Source of the DNA: Candidatus Nezhaarchaeota archaeon
Lineage (GTDB): Archaea; Thermoproteota; Methanomethylicia; Nezhaarchaeales; WYZ-LMO8
Assembly: GCA_025059375.1 (NCBI GenBank)
Contig: JANXDO010000001.1
Span: 160,097 to 224,096, forward strand
Direction of reading: 5' to 3'
DNA length: 64,000 nt
Part shown: positions 16,653 to 25,947 of the stretch, piece after piece
How the letters are laid out: every line of letters starts with the position of its first letter
Position numbering within the stretch: position 1 is the stretch's first letter
The notes under the pieces: model-generated
The model's database searches: none
Seen by the model: only the letters and a program-made list of their open reading frames with translations
Told to the model about the DNA's origin: nothing
Program-made: the position numbers and the translations under genes

Positions 16653-17960
16653 ATGAAGTTCTATCTTCAATGTATAGACTGCAAATCGCAGTTCCACCCA
16701 GCACAAATAATCTACTCGTGCCCAATATGCGGAGGGCTCTTGGACATAATATACGACTATCCTGAGATGCTAAAAGAGGACTTGAAGGATTTGTGGTCTA
16801 AGAGAACCTTCAGCGTATGGCGTTATCGCGAATTGCTACCCGTTGAATCAAGTAACCCGGTAACCTTAAATGAAGGTGGCACCGGTCTTCATAGATGTGG
16901 TAGGCTTAGTGCTCTACTAAATGCTTCAAGCATCTATGTTAAGAATGAAGGTGAGAACCCAACAGGATCGTTCAAGGATCGCGGAATGACTGTAGGTGTC
17001 ACGAGGGCTATAGAGTTGGGGTCAAAAATTGTCATCTGTGCATCAACTGGTAACACATCAGCATCATTAGCGGCCTATGCTGCAAAGGCAGGTCTTCACT
17101 GCATAGTCTTGGTCCCCTCAGGAAAAATCGCTCTTGGAAAGTTAGCGCAAGCCCTCATACATGGAGCACATGTTGTGTTGGTTAAGGGGAACTTCGACCA
17201 CGCTTTGAGAATAGTTAGAAAGCTATGCTCACTATATCCGCTCTACTTATTGAATTCCATAAATCCGTATAGGCTTGAAGGACAGAAAACGCTGGCCTAT
17301 GAAGTCTATGAGCAGCTAGGCTACAAGATACCGGATGTAGTCATAACTCCCGTAGGCAATGCAGGCAACATAAGCGCAATATGGAAGGGCTTCAAGGAAC
17401 TAAAATTGCTTGGGCTAGTGGACAAGGTTCCAAGGATGATAGGTGTCCAGGCTGAGGGGGCTGCTCCTTTAGCGAAAACAATTCAGGAGAATAGTGAGGA
17501 GCTCATAAGGATTCCAAACCCTGAAACTATAGCTACGGCAATAAGAATAGGATCGCCAGTAAACTGGAAAAAAGCTGTGGTAGCAATAAAAGAATCTCGC
17601 GGTTCAGTACTTACAGTATCAGATGAAGAGATATTGAGGGCTCAGCAGCTCTTAGCCTCAATGGAGGGTCTATTTGTTGAACCCGCGAGCGCTGCATCGA
17701 TAGCTGGATTAATTAAAGCATTAAACCAGGGGGTCATTGATCGCGATGGAGTGATAGTATGCGTGGCAACTGGTCATGGTTTAAAGGATATTGAGATTGT
17801 GCTAAAGAGCAGCATTAAGCTAATGGAACTTGAAAATGCAGACGAGATGGATTCCCTCATTAGATCATTGCTCAACAAGGACTATTTCTCAAACACCTCA
17901 ACACCTATTGGCTTAGGCCTACAGACAGCAGCTGAACATTCGACTCCATCCTCCTCATAA
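16653..17960 (+). CDS. thrC: threonine synthase
   Basis: PLP-dependent enzyme converting O-phosphohomoserine to threonine. An N-terminal zinc ribbon (C7, C10, C23, C26) precedes the fold-II PLP domain. The PLP lysine is K108 in NPTGSFKDRGM, with GNTSASLAAYAA and a glycine-rich phosphate loop (TPVGNAGN) downstream. The 435 residues fit the archaeal form. The ATG at 16653 is behind TGAGGAG. The last 79 bases overlap the 3' end of thrB on the other strand, so the C-terminal 25 residues (from about residue 410) are encoded antisense to thrB. Confidence 0.96.
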   Translation: MKFYLQCIDCKSQFHPAQIIYSCPICGGLLDIIYDYPEMLKEDLKDLWSKRTFSVWRYRELLPVESSNPVTLNEGGTGLHRCGRLSALLNASSIYVKNEGENPTGSFKDRGMTVGVTRAIELGSKIVICASTGNTSASLAAYAAKAGLHCIVLVPSGKIALGKLAQALIHGAHVVLVKGNFDHALRIVRKLCSLYPLYLLNSINPYRLEGQKTLAYEVYEQLGYKIPDVVITPVGNAGNISAIWKGFKELKLLGLVDKVPRMIGVQAEGAAPLAKTIQENSEELIRIPNPETIATAIRIGSPVNWKKAVVAIKESRGSVLTVSDEEILRAQQLLASMEGLFVEPASAASIAGLIKALNQGVIDRDGVIVCVATGHGLKDIEIVLKSSIKLMELENADEMDSLIRSLLNKDYFSNTSTPIGLGLQTAAEHSTPSSS

Positions 17961-18817
17961 GCGCTGCTCATCGCCTCAGCTACTCTCCATGAACTTCCAC
18001 TTCTAGCATCTACTACAGCAATAGCTGTAGGGCCAGCGCCACTTAACGTAACGCCCAGCGCCCCACTCTCTATAGCCCTCTTCTTAGCTTTTAGAAATCC
18101 AGGGTACATCTTTGCTCTTGCGGTCTCCACTATCTTGTCAGAATTCATTGCTCTACCTATGAGCTCTACATCACCCTTAATTATTCCCAGCAATAACATT
18201 GAGTAGGCAGCCATTGCCTCCACGTGCTCTCGAAGCTCTATAAACCTCGGGAGGACAGCTCTAGCCTTCTCTGTCGTCTTCTTCAAGCTCTTGGGTATGG
18301 CTAATACGAACTCGAGGTTTGGAGGGGGCATAAGCTTTTCAACCCTTATTGGGTTATAGCTCAAGATTGCTACAAAACCTCCAAGAAGTGAAGGCGCTAC
18401 ATTATCTGCGTGGGCAACACCTGAAGAAGCAACCTCTCCCATGGCTGCTATCTCTACTAGCTCTTCAGTTGTGGTTTGCAAATCTAGAGCCTTTGCCACG
18501 GCAACGGCTGTTGCTGAAGCACTTGCAGCGCTACTGCCTAATCCAACCCCTTGAGGGACCCCCTTCTTTATTCTGATCTTTAAGCGCGCTTGTACTCCTA
18601 CTTTCTTCATAATCTCCTTTGCAACAAGACCCGCACTATTCCTTTCTGGGTTTGTGGGTATTTGTGATGCCTCTAACCCCTCAACCAATATGTCTATGCC
18701 ACTGCCACTTCTCACCTCCACTTCAACCTCATCGTGAGCTAGGTCCAAGGCTACGCCAATGACGTCAAAACCGGGTCCCAAATTAGCTGACGTAGCTGGC
18801 GCTCTCGCAATTATCAT
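17882..18817 (-). CDS. thrB: homoserine kinase (GHMP family)
   Basis: Phosphorylates homoserine, giving the substrate of ThrC. GHMP kinase of 311 residues with the N-terminal ARAPATSANLGPGFDVIGVA, the ATP-binding motif 2 GVPQGVGLGSSAASASA at about 84-100 and motif 3 LGVTLSGAGPTAIAV at about 255. It is convergent with thrC and its C-terminal coding end overlaps it by 79 bases. Its start overlaps the stop of the upstream DUF2192-like gene by 4 bases, which suggests an operon. Confidence 0.95.
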   Translation of the reverse strand: MIIARAPATSANLGPGFDVIGVALDLAHDEVEVEVRSGSGIDILVEGLEASQIPTNPERNSAGLVAKEIMKKVGVQARLKIRIKKGVPQGVGLGSSAASASATAVAVAKALDLQTTTEELVEIAAMGEVASSGVAHADNVAPSLLGGFVAILSYNPIRVEKLMPPPNLEFVLAIPKSLKKTTEKARAVLPRFIELREHVEAMAAYSMLLLGIIKGDVELIGRAMNSDKIVETARAKMYPGFLKAKKRAIESGALGVTLSGAGPTAIAVVDARSGSSWRVAEAMSSAYEEDGVECSAAVCRPKPIGVEVFEK

Positions 18818-19512
18818 GACTTAGCCACCCCCAGAATCCTGTTTATGATGTGCTTAGGTACGCCAAAAACCTCCTTTAATATCAAGGATATTAACTCATC
18901 AGGTGGCGCCATTCTTCTCACATTATTCCTGACACATATAGCTAGCTTCAAGGCTTCTTTCTCTCTCCTGTTCTTAATCTCTCCTAAAGCTATCTTTTCA
19001 GCTACTCTCAACGCAACGTAGAACCTCATGAATGTAAAGAAACTCCTCTCGTACTGTTTGAACTCCTCAGCCATGGTCCAATACAGCCTCATTAACTTTT
19101 CTTCAGGCTCAAACCCCAGTACGACAGCCGTTAATGCGATTCTCAGGACTCTGAATATGTTGTTCTTGTCCACGCTGCCACATATTGACTGAATAGCCTC
19201 TGAGGGTCTCACTCCTTCAATCACCTTATTATACGTCCTCTCATAACTTCTCTCAGCTGAGAATACCTCATTCAATGCATGTGTTTCATTAAAGTCCAGC
19301 CCCAAACCCTGCTTACCGACAACATAGACCGTTGCCATTTCCTTGTCGTAGAGGTTCTTAGACGACCATCCTCTTATGGGTCCTATGCCTCGCTTCTTAT
19401 AAGCCTCAGAAAGTTTCTCTATAACCTCCATCCTTTTGGTGATGGATCCGGCTAGAATTAGGCTAAGAACCTCGTTACATGCATCAACGTGAAGCCTATA
19501 GGCTCTATTCAT
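18814..19512 (-). CDS. uncharacterised DUF2192-like protein
   Basis: A 232-residue, mostly helical cytosolic protein with no catalytic motif that I can see. Overall character (YKKRGIGPIRGWSSKNLYDKE, then a long alpha-helical C-terminal half ending GVPKHIINRILG) resembles the archaeal DUF2192 family, found mainly in Thermoproteota; this is from memory and moderate. It overlaps thrB by 4 bases, so it is probably cotranscribed with it. No function is proposed. Confidence 0.65.
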   Translation of the reverse strand: MNRAYRLHVDACNEVLSLILAGSITKRMEVIEKLSEAYKKRGIGPIRGWSSKNLYDKEMATVYVVGKQGLGLDFNETHALNEVFSAERSYERTYNKVIEGVRPSEAIQSICGSVDKNNIFRVLRIALTAVVLGFEPEEKLMRLYWTMAEEFKQYERSFFTFMRFYVALRVAEKIALGEIKNRREKEALKLAICVRNNVRRMAPPDELISLILKEVFGVPKHIINRILGVAKS

Positions 19513-19729
19513 GCCTCATCACTCTTTAAGCTCTCAAGAGCCTCCACGCTAATCATGAGGAGTTACCGCAAGATTAACGCTACACTCACACCATTAAACA
19601 TATCTCAGATTTAGTTGCTTTTAATGCTGGAGGTTAAACACGAAACTTCATAAACCTCTAACTCAACACTTTCTATGAAATTGCCTACTCTGGACATGGG
19701 GTGTAGCATGGAAGAGCCGGTGAGCATCA

Positions 19730-20197
19730 TTGTCTGGGCATAGCTACGTTCCATGGAGACAGGTGGATAGGTGGACTTGTATCAGGTGCGGACAGTGTTG
19801 CTGTAATTATTTAGTTCCTCTTCTAACTCATGAGGCTCTTAGAATATACAAAACCTTTGGCCCACTAATAGTCCAGGTTGATGGCAAGGTAGCATTAGCC
19901 AAGAGGCCTGATGGCTCCTGTCCCTTCTTAAGCTACGAGAGCGGTATAGCTAAGTGCACCATATACTTCGAAAGACCAGGGGTGTGTAGACTTTATCCAT
20001 TTTACATTAAGGTTGGATCGTCCCAGGGGGATGAAGATGCTCTCTACGTCGACCCCTCAGGCTTTAAGTATAGGGTTTACGTGGACGTCAATTGTCCAGG
20101 TGCCTACAGAGGTCCACGAATAGAACCAATATTACCTAAGGTTATCGAGACGTGGAGGAGATTCTATGGTTGGTGGTACTCTTACAAGAGGTCATAA
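19730..20197 (+). CDS. YkgJ-type cysteine-cluster protein
   Basis: Small protein of 155 residues with an N-terminal cluster C17-x2-C20-x2-C23-C24-C25 and further cysteines in DGSCPFL, AKCTIY and GVCRLYP. This arrangement is the zinc- or iron-binding CxxCxxCC (YkgJ) family, whose role is poorly known. No membrane segment. The TTG at 19730 is chosen because GGTGA sits 7 bases upstream and no ATG fits in frame. Its last 6 bases overlap the convergent dUTPase-like gene. Confidence 0.8.
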   Translation: MSGHSYVPWRQVDRWTCIRCGQCCCNYLVPLLTHEALRIYKTFGPLIVQVDGKVALAKRPDGSCPFLSYESGIAKCTIYFERPGVCRLYPFYIKVGSSQGDEDALYVDPSGFKYRVYVDVNCPGAYRGPRIEPILPKVIETWRRFYGWWYSYKRS

Positions 20198-20689
20198 ACC
20201 TTCATGCTGATACGCACCGCTGTAGGTCTTCAATGGTCTCATTGAGAGCTTTATGAATATGAGCTGCATGACCCTCGCGTTGCGCTCAAGGACTATGCCG
20301 TGAGGATTCTCGACTATAAGAAGCCCCTCACCTCTACCTTCATACCCCGGATCCCACACGGCACTAACTATCGTAGCCCCCATCCTCATTAGGCTAGAAC
20401 GGGGATAACCTATAGCTATACAGTCCTCTGGCACCCTAACGACCTCATTGTACCTTACTCTATATACCCCTCTCTCTAGGAGCAACCTCCCGTCATCGTC
20501 AAAATTCAACCTCTCTACATCGGGAACTCTACGTGAGGTGTCTGAGAAGCCGAGGTAGCCTAGACCTTTAAGCTTGAAGACCTCAGCTACGGTCAAATCA
20601 ATTCCAGCCGGCTGAACTTGACCTTCAGCACTAACTAGATTCATCACCATGCCCATCCTCATGACTTCATGCCCGGGGATGACAGCCAC
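20192..20689 (-). CDS. dUTPase / dCTP deaminase family protein
   Basis: Trimeric dUTPase/Dcd-fold protein of 165 residues. The family segments QPAGIDLTV (about 27-35), YPRSSLMRMGA (about 94-104) and VWDPGYEGRGEG (about 109-120) are present, and the C-terminus ends with the short SGAYQHEG lid motif. The length and the RSSL motif suit the archaeal Dut group. Whether it hydrolyses dUTP or deaminates dCTP cannot be settled by eye: a glutamate occurs in the LLIVEN segment where dCTP deaminases carry their catalytic Glu. Role: nucleotide-pool control. Confidence 0.85.
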   Translation of the reverse strand: MAVIPGHEVMRMGMVMNLVSAEGQVQPAGIDLTVAEVFKLKGLGYLGFSDTSRRVPDVERLNFDDDGRLLLERGVYRVRYNEVVRVPEDCIAIGYPRSSLMRMGATIVSAVWDPGYEGRGEGLLIVENPHGIVLERNARVMQLIFIKLSMRPLKTYSGAYQHEGL

Positions 20690-20764
20690 TCAATACACCT
20701 CCCATAATATTTTACTTAGTCGCTAGAGTGTCTAACTTTAGTGAACCGTTGCGAGGTGGTTTAG

Positions 20765-22090
20765 GTGAACATCGTGATCGCTGGCTTCGGGTGGGCTGGT
20801 TACGAGGCAGCAATAACGTGCAAAGAACTTGACCCTAAGTCCAAGGTCACGGTGATATCCAAAGAGCCTGTCCCGGCCTACTGTAGATGCGGCCTTACAA
20901 ACGCTGTAGTCGGTGAAGTTAGCTTCGAAGACCTCATGCTAAAACCCTTAGAGCAATACGAGTTGATGGGGATAAGGGTCCTACTGGGCTACGAAGCAAT
21001 CGATGTGTATGAGGGTGTGGTGAGGGCCAGGGAAGTAAGTGGCTGTAGCGAGATTAAAGTACCGTTCGATAAGCTAATAATAGCGACTGGTGCTGAACCG
21101 ACAAAGCCGGAAATCGATAACCTGGACCTTCAGGGGGCCTTTCACCTCAGGACTCTAGAGGATGCGCGAGCGATAGCGAGTTGGGCTAGAAGTTCCAGAC
21201 ATGCAGTCGTCTATGGAGCTGGCTTCCTTGGCCTCCAGATTGCAGATGCTCTATCAAGATTAAAGCTTAAGACGACAATAGTCGAGCCAAAGGATGAGGT
21301 AATGTTCTCCATTATGGACAGCGATGTGTCATTGAAGTTGAGGAAGCTATTGGAGGCTCACGGCATTAACGTCATTACGAGCTTTAAATCGGGAAGGCTT
21401 GAGGGACCGTTGAGGGTGAGGAGGTTATGCGGAGAAGGCTTTGAAGTTGACTGTGACATCGTGGTGTTTGCAACGAGAGTTCAGCCAAATGTCGATCTTG
21501 CTGTGAGAGCTGGGGTAAGGCTTGGGGAGACTGGGGCTATAAGCGTTAATGAGAGAATGGAGACCAACGTAGACAATATATACGCAGCTGGAGACTGCGT
21601 TGAAGTAAAGGAACTAATTACAGGTCGCCCAGTTAAAGCTCAAGTAGCAACAACGGCCATTAGAGAAGCTCGAATCGCAGCAATAAACGCTCTAGGCGGA
21701 GATGAAAGGTATGAGGGCACGACCCTAATGGCACTGAGCAAGGTGCTTGATGTGGAGATAGGGGTTGTCGGGCTTTCAACCCCCATTTGTGAGAAACTTG
21801 GTTTGGATGTTGTCTCTGCTCTGGTAGAGTCTAGCGCTAAGGCTAAGTACTACCCTGATAAAGTGCTCGTTAAGCTCATAGCTGAAAGAGATGGTGGGAG
21901 GATAGTAGGTGCTCAGTTCCTTGGTTACGCATCGCACACTAGAGCAAGCCTCATATCATTTGCAATAGCAAAGGGGCTCACCGTTCATGACCTAGCCAAC
22001 TTAGAGCTGGCATACTACCCGTCAATAACGTCGACGTGGGATCCACTAATAGTAGCCTCTAAGCAGCTCGTCAGCATGATTAAACGTTAA
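20765..22090 (+). CDS. FAD-dependent pyridine nucleotide-disulfide oxidoreductase
   Basis: Flavoprotein of 441 residues in the NADH oxidase / CoA-disulfide reductase / persulfide reductase group. FAD-binding GFGWAGYEAA opens the protein, the NAD-binding GAGFLGLQIADAL is near 157, and the second FAD motif NIYAAGDCVEV is near 277. A CxC pair in AYCRCGLTN (about 38-46) sits where relatives have a single redox-active cysteine. Substrate (O2, CoA disulfide, sulfur) is undetermined. The GTG at 20765 follows GAGGTGG. Confidence 0.85.
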   Translation: MNIVIAGFGWAGYEAAITCKELDPKSKVTVISKEPVPAYCRCGLTNAVVGEVSFEDLMLKPLEQYELMGIRVLLGYEAIDVYEGVVRAREVSGCSEIKVPFDKLIIATGAEPTKPEIDNLDLQGAFHLRTLEDARAIASWARSSRHAVVYGAGFLGLQIADALSRLKLKTTIVEPKDEVMFSIMDSDVSLKLRKLLEAHGINVITSFKSGRLEGPLRVRRLCGEGFEVDCDIVVFATRVQPNVDLAVRAGVRLGETGAISVNERMETNVDNIYAAGDCVEVKELITGRPVKAQVATTAIREARIAAINALGGDERYEGTTLMALSKVLDVEIGVVGLSTPICEKLGLDVVSALVESSAKAKYYPDKVLVKLIAERDGGRIVGAQFLGYASHTRASLISFAIAKGLTVHDLANLELAYYPSITSTWDPLIVASKQLVSMIKR

Positions 22091-22100
22091 CCACAAAACT

Positions 22101-22110
22101 CTATAAATAA
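22101..22110 (+). promoter_or_regulatory. putative TATA box for the deacetylase-like gene
   Basis: CTATAAATAA lies about 40 bases before the TTG start at 22147. Normal spacing puts transcription start near 22131, just before the GGGGGT ribosome binding site (22135-22140). Pattern recognition only. Confidence 0.5.
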
Positions 22111-22146
22111 ACTTACCCCTTTCAAGTATGCAGCGGGGGTACCCTA

Positions 22147-23283
22147 TTGCAGGGTCTTGGAATCGTGTACGACGACATCTACTTAAGATATGACTTTGGT
22201 CGAGGACACCCATTAAATCCAAACCGCCTCAAACTATTCTTCAATTTAATAAAGCATTACGGGCTGCTTGACAAAATTAGGTGGGTAAGACCGACGATGG
22301 CTTCTGAAGACAAGCTAAAACTAATTCATACCCAAGACTACATCGAGAAGGTAAAGAGGCTTAGCGAAAGGGGCTATGGCATGCTCGACTTTGGAGACAC
22401 GCCAGCCTTTAAGGGGATGTTTGAGGTATCTAGCTACATAGTTGGAGGTACACTTAATGCTGTGGACCTAGTGATGAGGGGCGAGTGCTCTCATGCATTT
22501 AATCCTGGAGGGGGACATCATCATGCGGCTAGCGATAGAGGTGCAGGCTTCTGCGTATTCAATGATATAGCGATAGCAGCCAAGTATCTAATTGAAAAAT
22601 GGAGGGTCGAGAGGATAATGATAATAGATGTAGACGTGCATCATGGGGATGGAACTCAATGGAGCCTTTACTCTGAACCCAAGGTGTTAAAGGTAGATTT
22701 TCACGAGTCAGGCATGTACCTTTATCCAGGCTCGGGCTTCATAGACGAGATGGGTGAAGGAGAAGGATATGGCCTCATGGTCAACATACCCCTACCGCCC
22801 AGGACTCACGATGACGCCTACCTCTATGCCTTTAAGGAAATAGTACCCGTTTTAGCCGAAGAATTTAAGCCCAACGTGATAATTCATCAGTGTGGTGTTG
22901 ATGCTCACTTTCAAGATCCATTAGCTCACTTAGCCCTCACAACGAGAACCTATGCAGAAATGGCTGAGTTAATGCATGATATAGCCCACAAAACGGCTGG
23001 TGGCAAGTACGTGATGGTTGGTGGTGGAGGGTATAATGTCGAGACTGTAGCTAGGGCATGGACAATCATGGTCTCTAAGGTGATTGATGTGGAGCTACCT
23101 AATGAACTACCTAAAGAGTGGATCAACGAGTTTAAGAGCCTAATGGGCTATGAGCCCTCTAAAACTCTATACGATAGCTCTAAGCCCTTCATAAGTGAAG
23201 GCACTTGGAGGTCAATAATGGCTGACGTCGAGCAAGTAGTGAAGGAGGTTAAAAAGAGGTTCCCTAAATTCTTCAAGAGTTAA
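22147..23283 (+). CDS. histone deacetylase-like / acetoin-utilisation-type hydrolase
   Basis: Zinc-dependent arginase/deacetylase-fold enzyme of 378 residues. The active-site stretches are all there: PGGGHHHAASDRGAGFCVFND (two adjacent His near 118-120), IDVDVHHGDGTQ (metal ligands near 160) and the glycine-rich GGGGYNVETVARAW near the end. Such enzymes remove acetyl groups from protein lysines, polyamines or small amides; the archaeal substrate is unknown. TTG start at 22147 behind GGGGGT. The 3' end overlaps the DUF35 gene by 4 bases, convergently. Confidence 0.87.
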   Translation: MQGLGIVYDDIYLRYDFGRGHPLNPNRLKLFFNLIKHYGLLDKIRWVRPTMASEDKLKLIHTQDYIEKVKRLSERGYGMLDFGDTPAFKGMFEVSSYIVGGTLNAVDLVMRGECSHAFNPGGGHHHAASDRGAGFCVFNDIAIAAKYLIEKWRVERIMIIDVDVHHGDGTQWSLYSEPKVLKVDFHESGMYLYPGSGFIDEMGEGEGYGLMVNIPLPPRTHDDAYLYAFKEIVPVLAEEFKPNVIIHQCGVDAHFQDPLAHLALTTRTYAEMAELMHDIAHKTAGGKYVMVGGGGYNVETVARAWTIMVSKVIDVELPNELPKEWINEFKSLMGYEPSKTLYDSSKPFISEGTWRSIMADVEQVVKEVKKRFPKFFKS

Positions 23284-23726
23284 CGTGGCTCTTTTGGTTT
23301 AAAGATTATCACTGGAAAGTTATCTGGCATTACCTTCGCTGAAATCTCTACCGGCATCCCGGTTCTAAGTCTATCAACATCCACTCCCTCAAGCCAGCCC
23401 ATGACCTTTACGTTCTGGGGGGTCCTTGCAATAGCTATTACGTAGTTCTGTTCATATTGTAAAAATCCTTGAGGTTTTAGGTATACTTTCGTGAATGTTT
23501 CCAGCAATCCTTCAGAAAGATGAATCCACGTCATTTCTGAAGTTAAACATGAAGAGCAGTCTGGTTGAGGTGGATAGTACACAGCTCCACAATTGGTACA
23601 CTTCGTCGCATACACCCTCCCTTCCCTTAATCCATCCCAAAAGACCTTTGTCCTATGAATTGGGATATCGTGAACTAATAGTAGTGTCCTGCTCCTCATT
23701 ATTGGGTGTTCAGAAGCACTTGACAC
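23280..23726 (-). CDS. DUF35 OB-fold, zinc-ribbon partner of thiolase
   Basis: A 148-residue protein with an N-terminal rubredoxin-like zinc ribbon (KCTNCGAVYYPPQPDCSSC) and a C-terminal OB-fold. DUF35 proteins form complexes with archaeal thiolase, and with HMG-CoA synthase, where they bridge the active sites and bind CoA. Here it follows the thiolase gene by 6 bases. The GTG at 23726 has GAGGTGAGG about 7 bases upstream. HMG-CoA synthase is not in the neighbourhood. Confidence 0.88.
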   Translation of the reverse strand: MSSASEHPIMRSRTLLLVHDIPIHRTKVFWDGLREGRVYATKCTNCGAVYYPPQPDCSSCLTSEMTWIHLSEGLLETFTKVYLKPQGFLQYEQNYVIAIARTPQNVKVMGWLEGVDVDRLRTGMPVEISAKVMPDNFPVIIFKPKEPR

Positions 23727-23732
23727 TTAACC

Positions 23733-24893
23733 TCACCTCCTAAGTATGATGACGTAGCAGTATTGTCCTGTCATTCCAACATTGTGAGCTAAGCCTATGT
23801 ACCTCTTTAAGGGCACCTGTCTATTACCCGACTCATTTCTTAACTGCCTCACAAGCTCATATACCATGGAACACCCAGTGGCCCCTAGGGGGTGACCTTT
23901 AGCTTTCAGCCCTCCATCCACGTTAATTGGGATTTTGCCTCCTATCCACGTTTGGCCCTCATCTGCCATCCTTCCACCTTCACCCTTCCTGCAGAAGCCT
24001 AAGTCTTCGTAAGCCATTATCTCGGCTATTGTGAAGCAATCATGCACCTCTGCCACCTCAATATCTTCTGGGCTAACCCCCGCCATTTTATATGCCATCT
24101 CGGCAGCAATTCTCGTGGACTTTATTGACGTGAAGTCCTCCCTACGTACATGATTTGTAACGTCTGATCCAAAACCTATGGCATCTACCCAGATGGGGTC
24201 TTCAATCCTAAACTCCTTAGTCCTTTTTTCTGATGCCAGTATGACTGCGGCTGCACCATCACTTATCGGGCAGCAATCATAGAGTTTGAGGGGCCAACAA
24301 ACAACTCGAGACTTTAACGCTTCTTCAATTGTTATTTCTCTTTGAAGGTGAGCTTTCGGATTCCTTGCTGCATAGTAGTGATTCTTAACCGCAATCTTAG
24401 CTAGCTGCTCCTCCGTTGTACCATACTTCATCATGTGAGCTGTTGCAAATAAGGCATAGTAAGCTGTGAAGCTGGTACCGAACATGTGGAACTCCCAAAG
24501 GTAGCAACCTCGCCCGCCGATGGCTGTTGAAGTCGCCACATCAACCTCAGTCATCTTCTCAACGCCTATCGCAATGGCTGTATCAACGCATCCGGAACGA
24601 ATAGCGTTGTATGCCATAAAAATGGCGGCAGCTCCGGTAGCACAAGCAGCTTCAACTCTAAGTGGTCCATTGTGAGTAAAGCCCAAATACTCATTTACGG
24701 CTGGAGCAGGATACATGTCATAAAGCCTATTACCAACAGAGCCAATGACACTTAACCCTATGTCTCTCTGAGTAACCCCTGCATCTTCAAGGGCTTCTTT
24801 AACTGCTTCAAAAGCTAACTCACAATACGTTGCATCGGATCTCCTTCCAAACTTTGAGTGCCCAACACCTATAACGGCTACTCGCCTAACCAT
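23733..24893 (-). CDS. thiolase family protein (acetyl-CoA C-acetyltransferase type)
   Basis: Archaeal thiolase of 386 residues. The nucleophilic cysteine is in VEAACATGAAAIF (about residue 85). Further active-site segments are VAEVHDCFTIAE (about 281), GGLKAKGHPLGATG (about 330) and AHNVGMTGQYC near the end. In archaea these make acetoacetyl-CoA, usually for the mevalonate pathway, with a DUF35 partner, which is encoded directly downstream. A role in short-chain acyl-CoA metabolism is also possible. It is a single gene pair without other beta-oxidation genes. Confidence 0.9.
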   Translation of the reverse strand: MVRRVAVIGVGHSKFGRRSDATYCELAFEAVKEALEDAGVTQRDIGLSVIGSVGNRLYDMYPAPAVNEYLGFTHNGPLRVEAACATGAAAIFMAYNAIRSGCVDTAIAIGVEKMTEVDVATSTAIGGRGCYLWEFHMFGTSFTAYYALFATAHMMKYGTTEEQLAKIAVKNHYYAARNPKAHLQREITIEEALKSRVVCWPLKLYDCCPISDGAAAVILASEKRTKEFRIEDPIWVDAIGFGSDVTNHVRREDFTSIKSTRIAAEMAYKMAGVSPEDIEVAEVHDCFTIAEIMAYEDLGFCRKGEGGRMADEGQTWIGGKIPINVDGGLKAKGHPLGATGCSMVYELVRQLRNESGNRQVPLKRYIGLAHNVGMTGQYCYVIILRR

Positions 24894-24981
24894 TTACCAT
24901 CAGACCCCACCTCGACAACTAGGATTTTTAGAAATGGGATAAAAACCATAAAGGTGAAATCGAGAGTTAATGAAGTTAGCA

Positions 24982-25944
24982 TTAACTTGAAGATGCTTTG
25001 TGAACAGGACCTATTACCGTACGACCCACCATCTTATTTATTTTTTCCACCTGTTCATCCACGTACTTTTGAATCTCAATAATCTCCTCCTTCGTTAAGT
25101 GCTCAAACCTCCCTTGCGGTAACAAGTAGTCTTCTACAGGTCTTCTCCGCGGCACTGACACAGTTACCCTGAATTCCTCCCCTTCAATCTCGTAGAGAAT
25201 CCACATCCCAGTTAAAACAGCAAGTCTAGCAACCTCAACAGTCTTACTGGAATCAAACCTCCAGCCAGTTGGGCATGGTGCTAAAACATGTATGTAGGCG
25301 GGTCCATCAATCTCTGCGGCCTTCTTAATCTTTCTAGCAAAGTCAAGTGGATGCGAAATAATTGCTGTAGCAACATAAGGTATTTTATGGGCTGCAGTTA
25401 TGGCTACCAGGTCTTTCTTAGGCTGCGGCTTCCCCCTCCACTTAGTTCCAACAGGGGTTGTCGTGGTCCAAGCTTTAAATGGTGTAGTACCACTACGCTG
25501 AATTCCAGTGTTCATGTAGGCCTCATTATCCATGCATATGTATACGAAATCGTGACCTCTCTCTAGCGCACCACTTAATGCTTGTAAGCCTATGTCAGCA
25601 GTCCCCCCATCACCTGCTAACACAACAACATGTATCTTCTTATCCTTAAACTTCAAACCCTTCCTTCTTAGAGCTCTTATGGCAGCTTCGACTCCACTGG
25701 CAACAGCGGCAGCATTTTCAAACGCTACATGGATCCACGGCACTCTCCATGCAGTTTCAGGATAAACTGACGTACTCACCTCAAGACAGCCTGTGGGCGT
25801 GGCAACTATTAAGTTAGGTCCTAGAACCTTAGTTACGAGCCTAGCTATTATCCCCTCCGGGCATCCTTGACATAACCTATGACCTGGAGCGAAATACTCA
25901 ACCCTAGGCAGATCATGTATCCTCTTAAACTCTAAGACCTCCAA
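24982..25944 (-). CDS. porB: pyruvate:ferredoxin oxidoreductase beta subunit
   Basis: TPP- and Fe-S-binding subunit of 320 residues. TPP motif [20 protein letters not shown] is near residue 112 and the family stretch [12 protein letters not shown] follows. Cysteines C25, C28 and C53 and one in APCPTGW (about 217) match the 4Fe-4S ligands of PorB. The enzyme interconverts pyruvate + CoA with acetyl-CoA + CO2 + reduced ferredoxin; in a methanogen it mainly makes pyruvate. Last gene of porGDAB; another 2-oxoacid specificity such as VOR cannot be fully excluded. Confidence 0.92.
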   Translation of the reverse strand: MEVLEFKRIHDLPRVEYFAPGHRLCQGCPEGIIARLVTKVLGPNLIVATPTGCLEVSTSVYPETAWRVPWIHVAFENAAAVASGVEAAIRALRRKGLKFKDKKIHVVVLAGDGGTADIGLQALSGALERGHDFVYICMDNEAYMNTGIQRSGTTPFKAWTTTTPVGTKWRGKPQPKKDLVAITAAHKIPYVATAIISHPLDFARKIKKAAEIDGPAYIHVLAPCPTGWRFDSSKTVEVARLAVLTGMWILYEIEGEEFRVTVSVPRRRPVEDYLLPQGRFEHLTKEEIIEIQKYVDEQVEKINKMVGRTVIGPVHKASSS

Positions 25945-25947
25945 ATC

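Noticed and set aside
12157..17960. Operon from carA to thrC
   Set aside because: carAB and thrC are separated by 67 bases with a separate TATA-like sequence and ribosome binding site before thrC, so a single transcript is not assumed.
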